64,000 bases of DNA, taken from positions 129,741 through 193,740 of the forward strand of contig JAYUDN010000001.1 in NCBI GenBank assembly GCA_043739785.1. Direction: 5' to 3'. The stretch's first letter is position 1, and each line of letters begins with the position of its first letter. The DNA comes from JAYUDN01 sp043739785 (lineage in GTDB: Bacteria; Patescibacteriota; Gracilibacteria; BD1-5; UBA2023). Shown here piece after piece: positions 39,087-48,717 of this stretch. The position numbers and the translations under genes were made by a program. The notes under the pieces are model-generated. The model did no database searches. It saw nothing but the letters and a program-made list of their open reading frames with translations, and was not told where the DNA came from.

Positions 39087-39195
39087 GTCATCCCGAGGCA
39101 CTCGAGGGATCCCTTTAAGATTTTCGGAAGGTAATTTCGATTCTCGAAAGGGATTCCTCCACTTCACTTCCTTCGTTCGTTTTGGTCGGAATGAC
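39087..39195. repeat. About 109-bp dispersed repeat, copy 2
   Basis: Starts GTCATCCCGAGGCACTCGAG and ends GGTCGGAATGAC, matching 1194-1299 at both ends and in the inner GGGATCCCTTT and AAAGGGATTCCTCC parts, with a variable centre. Confidence 0.7.
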
Positions 39196-39205
39196 AGAAG
39201 GCATA

Positions 39206-39229
39206 GATTCCCGTTTTCACGGGAATGAC
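39206..39229. repeat. GTCATTCCC-type short palindrome
   Basis: GATTCCCGTTTTCACGGGAATGAC: ATTCCCGT and ACGGGAAT pair around TTTC. Same family as the end segment of the 65-bp elements. Confidence 0.55.
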
Positions 39230-39257
39230 AACGAGAGTGTTTGGGGTGAGGCGGGGA

Positions 39258-39602
39258 CTAAAATAATCCAAAGAGTTTTTTCTTTTCTCCGTGCACGACG
39301 AATTTCGGGAAAGCCGCTTCGAAGGCCATCATTCCTCACGTGAAATTATAGGCTTTGATTTTTGCATTCTCACCGAGGAGACACGCCTGTCCCGATCGTC
39401 CGCCACTTCGACAGATGAAGATGACTTGTTTGTTCGTATCGACTTCATTCATCCTCATCGGAAGGATGGGAAGCGGGATATTTCGGGCTTCAGGAATATG
39501 GACTTCAGCATATTCTCCAGTACCACGCACATCGATGAGATCTATCTTTTCGGGAGAATTCTTGAGGAGCGAAGCAAGTTCCTGAGGAGTGAGAGTGAGC
39601 AT
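39258..39602 (-). CDS. Rhodanese-domain sulfurtransferase
   Basis: 114 residues, one rhodanese domain. IDLIDVRGTGEYAEVHIPEARNIPL and the active-site loop FICRSGGRSGQA with the persulfide-carrying Cys. The C-terminus continues through TGA Gly to NFTGGMMAFEAAFPKFVVHG. Sits between the BigR-type regulator and glutaredoxin. In sulfide-responsive operons such proteins move sulfane sulfur to or from glutathione alongside ETHE1. Confidence 0.93.
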
Positions 39603-39663
39603 TTTGGTAAATTAAAAGATAATAGATAAAAATTGAGAGGAAGATATGACACGGTTTCGATGA

Positions 39664-39954
39664 TTATCCAGGACAAAAAATCTTCTGCATCGCATTTACC
39701 ATTTCGAGAATTCGTGGATCTTTGATTGAGTAGGAAACGAATTGACCACTTTTTTCACTGTCGAGGATGCCTTCATCTTTCATCTTTCCGAGGAATTGCG
39801 AGAGCTGGGACTGTCCGATGGTGCAGTACTTCTCGAGGTCACCGACTGTCTTCGGTCACTCTCTCAGCTTACAGAGGATGAGGAACCTTTTCGGGTGTGC
39901 GAGGAGTTTCAGAATGTGTGCGACCTCAGTCGCTTTTATTTCGAGATCTTTCAT
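39664..39954 (-). CDS. bigR: ArsR-family regulator of BigR/SqrR type
   Basis: 96 residues. Winged helix: EVAHILKLLAHPKRFLILCKL, DLEKYCTIGQSQLSQFLGKMKDEGIL, SYSIKDPRI, ending MQKIFCPG. Cys28 and Cys94 correspond to the two redox cysteines of BigR/SqrR (Cys42/108, Cys41/107), with exactly the same 66-residue spacing; they form a polysulfide bridge on exposure to reactive sulfur species and release DNA. A third Cys (44) is extra. No ArsR-type arsenic or zinc site is seen. One TGA glycine (REGPK). Its operator is 21 bases upstream. Confidence 0.88.
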
Positions 39955-39974
39955 AGAGTAGAGAATACTCTTAT

Positions 39975-39994
39975 ATATTATGAATTTGTAATAT
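39975..39994. promoter_or_regulatory. BigR/SqrR-type palindromic operator B
   Basis: ATATTAT-GAATTT-GTAATAT, 21 bases before bigR; implies autorepression. Confidence 0.7.
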
Positions 39995-40028
39995 AAAGTC
40001 AAAAGAATTTATATCTACTCGCGTGCCG

Positions 40029-41744
40029 TTACTCCAATACTTCACCATCGTAGATATTCTCTTTCCCATCAGTAACTATCTGGGCTCCTTCTTTTATACC
40101 CAGGACTTCCGCATAGCTCATATCAGATCCGAGAACTTCAATATTTTGGAATCGAACCTTTTTGTCCTCAAGTATATACACTCCGGGCGGTCCATAGCGA
40201 GAAATGATACTTCAGAGTGGTATAAGTATCCCATTCTGGAAATTGGATTTTTTGCGTTCTAGGTGAATAGTGATCTTCGTTCCGATGGCAACATCTCATT
40301 CGAGTTGTATTTCCGCATAGTTCTTATTGTGTATAGGATCCCTTTGTTCTTGGATAAGACTGATAGTTCCCGAGATTGATTGCTCAGTATCCGGTATGAC
40401 TCCCGAGATGGCTTTTCATTCCTCATACTGATAAAGTGAGTTATCGAGATAGATTTTTGCGAGCGTGGAGTCAGTACTACTTATTTTTATGAGGGGTATT
40501 CACGCTCAGATGACCATACCTTCTTCTCCCAGTTTTTCTAAAATCACCCCATCATAAGGCGCACGGATGATACTATACTCAGAAGATTCTCGTGCCAGGG
40601 AAGCATTCATACGAGTTTCTGCCAGCTGTACGCTCACTTCCCCCTTTTTGGACTTTACAGAATCTACATTGGTTTTTACTTCATTTACTTTTGCTTCTTT
40701 TTCTGCCAATAGAGTGGCACGCGACTGTTTCAAATTTGAGAGTTCGAGCTCGAGTGAAACTATACTTTTATCAGCTATACTTCCTGAGCCAATCGAGCTA
40801 TCTGTAAGATGAAGGTTGTTATTTCTCCAGGTTATAAAATTCGCTTCTGATGTCTGTTCATCTGCACTGAGAGAAGACCAGGTTGCGAGCCAAGCATTGA
40901 GTGTTTCTTCTACAAGACCTCATCCGAGAACACTATTTTGGAACATATACGTCATAGATTTTGCATAGGAACGAGCTCACACCAATGCCGTTCTGAGATC
41001 CTGAGTCGCTATGCGGATATCGGGTATAGTTGCTCATATTTCTATATAGGATCGAATCTTTCCTCGCAGAACATAGAGATTATTCCATTCATTTTCAGCT
41101 TCTCCCTTTGCATTTCCGACCCTAGTGCCCAAGTAGGCTTCCCACCCATCATTCGAATGCTCAAAATTTGTAGTAATACCGAGGATCTTATCTCACTCAT
41201 ACAACATAGAAGTACTGATTCTATCAAAGTTTTGAGCAAATGACTCAAACGAGTTTCATAGTGAGTTCGTTTGGTTATTGAAGTCTTGTTTCGTTTTTTG
41301 GAGAGTGTTTTCAAGTGAAAGGATATCTATATCTATGCTTTTCACTCTTTCATCATAGAGTTTTTCAGTTGATTTTTTTACATTTTCTGTTCCTATACGC
41401 ACTATAGTGGTACTTCGACTCAGGTCTTGGAGTTCATTTTCTATACTTCAGAATGCATTACTTTGAATCGATGATTCTCGATTCCCGAGCCTTGCTAGGA
41501 TTTGTCACTTTTTGACGTATTCACCTGGTAAAACAGAGAGAGAAGAGACAATGCCAGCTGATCGAAAAGCAAGATTACTCGTCTGTTTTCATTCGACCAT
41601 GGCAACAATATCATCTTTTACGGTGATACTTCCCGTAAGAGTAGAGTAGGTTTTATAACTTTTAGCAATATGCACTTCTTCCTGACTGCAACTTGAAATG
41701 AGGAGTACAAGAGTAATAGTAAATGTGGGAAGAATAAGTCTCAT
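40029..41744 (-). CDS. RND/ABC efflux adaptor (membrane-fusion lipoprotein)
   Basis: 571 residues, many TGA glycines. Lipobox ISSC (Cys19), first lipoyl half GETSNLAFRSAGIVSSL-type region (about 55-70), a long coiled-coil hairpin of about 300 residues, second half lipoyl IIRAPYDGVILEKLGEEGMV near 398-417, then the beta-barrel and membrane-proximal end GIKEGAQIVTDGKENIYDG. It should link the RND pump encoded upstream to the cell surface. 30 bases after the RND gene and controlled by the same operators. Confidence 0.9.
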
Positions 41745-41774
41745 AAATGGAAGTGAGGGGATAATATAAAAGTA

Positions 41775-44700
41775 CTAATTGTGAGAGGTAAGCTCTCGCT
41801 CATGTTCGATAATTCTTTCTGATTGGATTGATTCTACATCGTGAGAATGATATGTCCTCAGAAAAGTATAATAAAAAATAGGTATAAAGTAGAGGGTAAG
41901 AACCGCAGAAGCCGAGAGTCACCAGATAATCGACCAAGCAAGACCACTCCAGACTGGGTCACTCGTGATGATAAAAGACCCAGCGACGGCAGCGACCGAG
42001 GTAAGCATGACAGGAACGAATCGTTTTTTCGATCATTCGATAACGCTGTATTCTAGGCTTTTTCCTTCCTTGATGAGTTGATTGATATAGTCTATGAGGA
42101 TGAGAGCATTTCCGACGACGATCCCACCAAGGGCGATAGCTCCGATCATAGCAGTAGCCGTAAAGTATACACCAGAAGTCAGAAATAAAACCGAGAATCC
42201 TGGAAAAATACCGAAAAATGAAAGGAGAAACGTCGTCATAACGATTCCTCAGACGATGAAACTCCCAAACTGGGTCACGATGATAAAGTATATGATAAAG
42301 AGTGAAAATATCATCGCAAGCCCCAAATCTCGAAAGGTATCCATAGTAAGCTTCCACTCACCACCCCAGATAAGCTCATATTTTTTCCCAGTCGTGAGAC
42401 TTTCGAAGACTATCTTATATGGGGAGGCTGAAATCTTTCGATATCCAGTGCTTTCGAACTTTTTATCTCAAAATATCTGGTACAGGTGGATGATAGGGTA
42501 CACCACTGAGTTACTCCCCATTTCTCCATAGAGATGTATGGTTTGTTCACGTTCATCGGTATAGATATCATAACTTTTGAATCCTGTTTTTATTTTGGCT
42601 ATATCGTCAATATAAATTCGTGTTCATTCGGTATTGATAAATGATAGAGCATGGAGATTGCCTATGCTCGTTTTATTTTTTCTACTGATACTTGCGGAGA
42701 TTTGAGAGGCCCCATACTTTTCTTCCTCATACCTCATGATAGAGAGTGGGATCTCAGAAAAATACGCTTCCAGGGTGGATGATACCTGAGACTCAGAAAG
42801 TCCAGATTCTATAATCCGATCATGATCGAGCACCATCTCAAATCAAGGAGCACTCGAACTATGAGAAGACACAAAATCGACGATCGATTCTTTATCCTTG
42901 ATAGATTCCACGGTTCTTTGTATGACATCGGAAAATTGTATAAGACTCTCTTGCGTGGTTCCCAGTTCTCACTGAATCTTGATATGAAATGTAGCTTGCG
43001 TCGGAGGCCCAGGAGGATCTTCGAGAATTCTCAGGGTGATATCGCTATATTTTTTCTTTATATATGCAGACAGGATAGGCCTCAGTTTTATGACAAAAGA
43101 TTCAGAAGTAATATCTCTATCACCAGATGGCATAAGGTTAACCCTCATACTTATCTGATGCTCTCCGGTTCGATTATTCCCTCATCGAAAGAGATTGGCA
43201 AAGTCTGGAAGAAACCGATCACCTACCGAACTATCTATATTTTCTATGATTCTGAGCTCTTTCGGAAGAATCCGTGAGTACGATACCTTTTCTCCAGTGC
43301 CACTAACTGATCCCTTCTTATACCCGATAAGAAATGTTTGCACATCATAGGCGATGGACTGAGTGGTTTCTATGCTAGCGTTTCTGGGCGCGTCGATCCA
43401 GAGGTACACTTGATTTTTATCAGCCTTTGGAAGCATACGAGCCTTGAAAACACCCAGCATAATCGGGGACAGTATGACAATAAAAAGAGATATCCAGAAC
43501 CCGATTTTTAACCACTTTCTTTTGCGAATTGTCGAAGACTCTCGATTGATAAATATCTGGAGTTTTTGTCTGTACCATCGTAAGAATCCTCACTCTTTTT
43601 TTTCATGATGACCTCATTTTCCTGGCTTGTAGAGGAGACTTGCAAGAAATGGATTGATACTGAATGCGACTACAAGTGACGCTGTCAGTGCTATCGATGC
43701 AAAAATCGGTATCGGCTTCATATAGTCACCCATCATCCCGCTTACCGCAAGCATAGCAACAAATGATATCACTCGAGTGATAGTAGAGAGTACAATACTG
43801 ACTCCTACTTCTCTTACTGAGTCGAGGATAGCTTCGTGTTTTGACTTACCGGTTCTCGGTATCATAGCGAGGTGACGGGCATTATTCTCGACCATGACGA
43901 TCGAGTCATCTACGAGGATTCCGAGGGAAAGGATGAGGGCAAAAAGAGTGATACGGTTGATATCAAGACCGAGTATAAGTGCGACGATAAAAACAATACC
44001 AAGAACCATCGGGATACAAAATGCGGCATTGATCGCATCTCGAACCCCGAGAAATATAATCAGAATAACAAGCACGATAGCGATCGAGACAAAGAGATGA
44101 AGCATTAGTTCATTGGTAGCTTCTCGGGCAGTTTCTCACTCATCTTGTATGTTGATGATTTCTATGTTTTTCGGTAGTATCTTTTTCGTCTCTTCTACTA
44201 CCTGGTGCACGGCCTCTACGATATGTACGGAGTTGGTTCATTTGAGTTTTGCGACACCTATAAATACCGCATCATGAGCCCCATACCGATCACTGAGTGT
44301 ATACCTGCTTTTGATATCTATAGGTCATACACTGACATTTGCGATATCTTGGAGTTGTATTTTTTTGTTCCTATCAAAAGATACTACGAGGTTCTTGATA
44401 GATTTCAGTGTATCAGTATTTTGGTTGAGTACTATGCTGTAGTTTTTTCCGTTTTGATTGAGATTCCCGATGATCCACTTTCAGAAGCTTTGCTTCAATT
44501 TACCTACAACAGAAAGAATATCCAACCCAAAAGTCTCTATTCTCTCGGGAATAAGCTCTATGGAAATATCATTTGAGTATCATCAGATAATTTCTATGGT
44601 CGTCGTACCCTCCACTTTTTTTATATTTTCTCTCAGCGTTTTTGCGATATTTTGCAGATACTGACCGCGTCTTTTCGTCTTGAGTTCACTTCCAGTATAT

Positions 44701-45137
44701 ACGATAGCATAGGAGACTTGAGGAAGGTCCTCTGGATCTATCGAACGTATCCGTACGTCGTTGATGCCGTATGGTTTGAGGTCGTAGTTCGCATACATCT
44801 TATCATAGAGACGCGTCTTTGCTACTTCTTGATCTACTCCGACCTTAAATGCTACCATAAGACTCGTATAGCCATCCGTCGCAAATCCATACACCGTGTC
44901 CACACCGACAAGTTCACGTACCTTATTTTCTAGTGACTTGATGACATACTCGTGTCACTCTTTTGCGGTATATCCGTACGTCGGGATTTCGATCAGAAAA
45001 GCTGGTGCGACAATCGAAGGATTATATTGCTTCGGGAGCAGGATATAAGAAAGAAGTCAAAATACTGAGATGATCAATATAAGTATCAGGGTAATCTTCT
45101 CATTTTTGAGGAAAAACTCAGCAAATCGAGCAATCAT
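41775..45137 (-). CDS. RND-family efflux transporter
   Basis: 1120 residues, about twenty TGA glycines. TM1 begins at about 12 (ITLILILIISVFGLL); periplasmic porter loops with DLPQVSYAIVYTG; TM4 LVDDSIVMVENNARHL near 405 carries the proton-relay acidic pair; TM6-7 and the repeat half with a second docking region follow; the last helices end WGLSASAVLTLYFIPIFYY. Length and motifs fit AcrB/CusA-like pumps; substrate not evident. Two BigR-type operators stand 16 and 43 bases upstream. Notable because CPR bacteria of this branch are not thought to have a classical outer membrane. Confidence 0.93.
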
Positions 45138-45152
45138 ACTTGTCTATAGATT

Positions 45153-45199
45153 ATATTATAAAAATGTAATATTTTAGAGATATTATAAAAATGTAATAT
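45153..45199. promoter_or_regulatory. Two tandem BigR/SqrR-type operators C1 and C2
   Basis: ATATTAT-AAAAAT-GTAATAT occurs twice without a mismatch between copies, at 45153-45172 and 45180-45199, 27 bp apart. It precedes the RND-adaptor operon by 16 bases. Confidence 0.75.
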
Positions 45200-45267
45200 A
45201 AAGTCAAACAAAAAAAGGAGATCCCTTCTCCTATTTTTTTATTACGCCATGAAAACTCATAGTACGA

Positions 45268-45717
45268 TTACGAGTATTCTATCCCATTCGCAGTGGCGAA
45301 TTTCTTTTCGAGACGAGTAAGAGTCTCTTTATCACTCACTTTTTTTTGTAGTTTTTCTAATTTTCTTTGATATACTTTTGCTTGATTTGCTTCGATACGA
45401 GTTGTTCTGGTTGTAGAAGTAGTATTCAGAGATATCGTTCTTCCTAAAGCGGAACTATTGGTATTTTTCTCACTTCTTCAGCCATGTTCGAATCATCCAG
45501 ATCCCTCGAGTGGCTTGGTAACTCTATTTGACCTCAGGAATCTGATTCGGGCTGATCCTGTGAGGCTCTCGAGAGTTGTCGTATCAGCAGGGGACAGAAT
45601 ATATAATACTGGAACAAGTGAATTCATCTCCGTAGAAGCAGTGTCTGCATAAACACCACCAGTGATGGCGAAGCCTGAGGAAATAATAAATCCACTTATA
45701 ATGAGTCTTTTTTTCAT
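45268..45717 (-). CDS. Exported protein with C-terminal coiled coil
   Basis: 149 residues. Signal peptide about 1-28 (LIISGFIISSGFAITGGVYADT), then SLVPVLYILSPADTTTLESLTGSARIRFLRSN, a Ser/Gly/Thr linker with two TGA glycines (SGGFEHGGRS), and a coiled-coil helix KVYQRKLEKLQKKVSDKETLTRLEKK. Unknown family; a structural or adaptor role at the surface would suit. Confidence 0.7.
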
Positions 45718-45757
45718 AAGAAAATAGTAAAAAATAAAAATGAAGTATCTCATATGG

Positions 45758-45802
45758 ATCGAACGAAACCTGTGAGAAGTCTGACTTCTCGTTCCGTTCG
45801 AT
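45758..45802. other. Large imperfect inverted repeat
   Basis: ATCGAACG...CGTTCGAT outer arms and GAGAAGT-CTG-ACTTCTC inner arms form a 45-base hairpin in the untranslated leader of the exported coiled-coil gene (leftward). No T run follows, so it is unlikely to be a simple terminator; it may be a leader structure. Confidence 0.55.
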
Positions 45803-45904
45803 GCTACGATGATAGGTATCAGTATAGCAGTTATGAGTAAGGGGAGGGTAAGCAAATCAGATGGTTAATTTGTGAAATCCTAATCAATATGGTAGAATTT
45901 ATAC

Positions 45905-46669
45905 ATGAATATGCTAGACTATTTGGTTCTCATTTTACCAATCATTCTCGTTATTGGACTTGTACTAAGTTACTTTTATATTCTCTGGAGAAGTAGCGGC
46001 TACAGATTTGAAAGCCAAAATTCATTTATAAAAGTTCATGCATTTCTTTTTATGGATTGTATGCCTCGCATTTTTCGAGGATTTTTTAAAATAAGCCAAT
46101 GAGTTTATGGTGAATATTTGATATTTAGAGAGCTAGAAAAAATCCCATGATATGGTAAAATCCTCACAAATCTATATCTTCCGCAATGAGAAACAGTGAC
46201 AAGCACAGAATTAGATATTCTTTTTGTACATGAATCTTGAATCTACGTTATTGAATCTAAGGCATATTCGGGTTGGATATTTGGAAATGAAAGTGAAACA
46301 TATTGGACTGAGCAGTTTTCGAGAAATAGAAGGTATCAGTTCTATAACCCAATTCGTCAAAATTATTCACATTTGAAAAGCCTTGAGAAGATATTAAAAA
46401 CTCAATGGAAATTCATTCCAGTGGTAGTATTTACGAATAGGGCAACACTGAAAAAGATAAACATTCATCCTGATACAATTGTAATGAATAGGCGAGATTT
46501 ACATCGAATGATTTCTAATCAATCAAACAAACTCCTCACTTTAAAGCAAATTGACATTATAGCTGCACAACTGGTTCCCTATAAGAACCCTTCTACATTA
46601 CAAGAAAAAATACACATTGCAGAAGTAATTATTTTACAGAATCAAAAACGAGAATATTTGAAGGTTTAA
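45905..46669 (+). CDS. Membrane-anchored NERD-domain protein
   Basis: 254 residues. One membrane helix at about 5-28, then a NERD (nuclease-related) domain: YGEYLIFRELEKIPG, TELDILFVHESGIYVIESKAYSGWIFG. The Asp of ELDIL and the ExK of IESK match the restriction-endonuclease-like catalytic core. C-terminal FIPVVVFTNRATLKKI and a DUF-like basic tail follow. Four TGA glycines. Membrane-tethered NERD proteins are widespread; their targets are unknown. Lone rightward gene in this leftward region. Confidence 0.8.
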
Positions 46670-46674
46670 TCTAT

Positions 46675-47895
46675 TTATTCACTCCTCAGCGCATCGATTG
46701 GTTTCATCTTTGCCGCTTTGTACGCTGGAAAAATACCGAAGAAGAGTCCTGTTCCGACCGAAAAAGAGAGGGCGAGGAGGATTTGATTACTCGTGATTAC
46801 CGGAGATATAGCTGTGGTGAGAGCCTTGATAAGGGATACAATTGCATAGGAAAGGACAATCCCGATAAGCCCACCAAAGACGGTGAGCATCACCGATTCG
46901 ACGAGGAATTGCTCGATAATATCACGACTCTTCGCGCCGATAGCTTTCCGGATACCGATTTCTTTGGTTCGCTCGGAAACCGTAACGAGGAGGATATTCA
47001 TCACCCCGATTCCTCCGACGATAAGGGAAATGGCAGCTATCCCTCCGAGGAAGAGCTTGAGGGTGCTCGTAATACTCGAAAGGGTGTCGAGGGTATCCGC
47101 CTGACTTGATACGGTAAAGGTTGCTTTCGTGGGATCCGTGATTTTGAAAACTTCGAGGAGTCTGGTATTTATAGCTTCTTTTGCCGTTTCCATCTTGTCC
47201 GCACTCGCAATCTGTACCGAGATAGAGGCAAGGTAGGGCGATCCGAAAAGCGAAATCTGAGCGGTCGAAAGAGGAACGTAAATGGCATTGTCAGCGTTTC
47301 CTCCGAATCCACTACTTCCCTTGGTCTTCGTCACTCAGACGACCGTGAAAAGAACATTCGAAATCCGTATCGTTTTTCCGATAGGATCCTCACTTCCGAA
47401 GAGGTTATCGACGACGGTCGGGCCGAGAACCGCGACTTTGTCACGATTGGTATTGGCCGCTTCGGTGATAAATATTCCAGAAGTCACACTGGTATTATTG
47501 ATCGTTTCGTAGGCTGGGAGTACTCCACTCACCGTAGTACTCGTATTTTTACTTCCATAAATGACTTGCTTCGAACTACTCATCAGGGGAGAGACTCCAG
47601 CCACATCCTCCATTTTGCTTATGATATCGACGTGGTCCATCGTAAAGATTTTCTGATTGCCTCAGCCCTGCCTTCGGACATCTCAAGAATTCGGACTTCC
47701 GGGGCGAATCGTGAGGAGGTTCGTTCCGAGAGCGGAGACTTGATTGACGATACTTGCAGTTGCGCCCTGACCAATTGCAAGCAGAACTACTACTGAGAAG
47801 ACCCCTATAATAATCCCGAGGCTTGAGAGTCCGGATCGCATTTTATTGGCCAGCATATTTCTTCAGGCGAGAGTGATGGTTCGGGAGAGTTGCAT
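46675..47895 (-). CDS. MacB-type ABC permease
   Basis: 406 residues. TM1 near 22-46 (SLGIIIGVFSVVVLLAIGQGA), an extracytoplasmic MacB-PCD domain (about 50-270), then three C-terminal TM segments with LFLGGIAAISLIVGGIGVMNILLVTVSERTKEIGIRKAIGA, the FtsX signature. Several TGA glycines, including a GG in RRQGGGNQ. It pairs with the ATPase encoded just upstream; such systems export peptides, lipoproteins or toxins by mechanotransmission. Stop lies 5 bases from the convergent NERD gene. Confidence 0.94.
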
Positions 47896-47936
47896 AGTGC
47901 ACAAAGTGTAATTCAGACATGAGCCTATCAAGAATT

Positions 47937-48614
47937 CTACAGAGAAATGGATGGGTCGACAATACTTCCATCAAAGAGTTGTACCATTCGTTTGGCCGTA
48001 GCCCCGATTTTGGCATCATGGGTGATGAGGATGATGGTGCGGCCTTCATCGTTTAAAGAGTGGAAAATATCGAGGACCTCGAGGCCCGTCTTTGAGTCAA
48101 GTGCTCCCGTCGGTTCATCAGCGAGAAGTACGGAGGGGGATCCGACAATCGCTCGCGCAATGGAAACACGCTGTTGCTGTCCTCATGAGAGCTCTGTCGG
48201 TTTCGAGTCATATTTATTCGAAAGTCAGACACGATCGAGGGCGAGCTTTCCGAGCCGTTCTTTTTCCCTCATAGGGAGTCCTTGGTAGTCAAGCGGGAGG
48301 ATGACCTGTTCCAGGGCGGAGAGACGCGGGATGAGGTTATATCCTTGAAATATAAATCCTATTTTTTTCCCTCGGAATTCAGCTTCTTCATCATCGGTGA
48401 GGGTAATAGTATTTTTCCCATCGAGGAAGTAGGTTCCGGATGTCGGCTTATCAAGGAGTCCGATGATATTCATGAGGGTTGATTTCCCACTCCCAGATGG
48501 TCCCATAATCGCCACAAATTCCCCATCTTCGATCGTGAGATCGATTCATTTGAGGACCTGCATTTCCTCCTTACCTACTGTATAGGTTTTGATGATATTT
48601 TTGAGTTCAAGCAT
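47937..48614 (-). CDS. MacB/LolD-type ABC ATPase
   Basis: 225 residues. Walker [11 protein letters not shown]-loop [14 protein letters not shown], signature LSGGQQQR (first Gly from TGA), Walker [14 protein letters not shown], His switch ITHD. All motifs are intact, so the pump is presumably active. Middle gene of the adaptor-ATPase-permease operon. Confidence 0.95.
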
Positions 48615-48717
48615 GGATTAGAGTTGGGGGAGAGGAGTGGAAATGACAGGATGTTCTTTGTAAAATAAAGTGGAGTCCACCTCATTTTGTGTATGTGCAA
48701 GTTTTGAAGGAGAATAT

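Noticed and set aside
39742..39996. Rightward 84-codon frame over the ArsR-type gene
   Set aside because: Antisense to bigR, whose cysteines and winged-helix sequence fit the family exactly.
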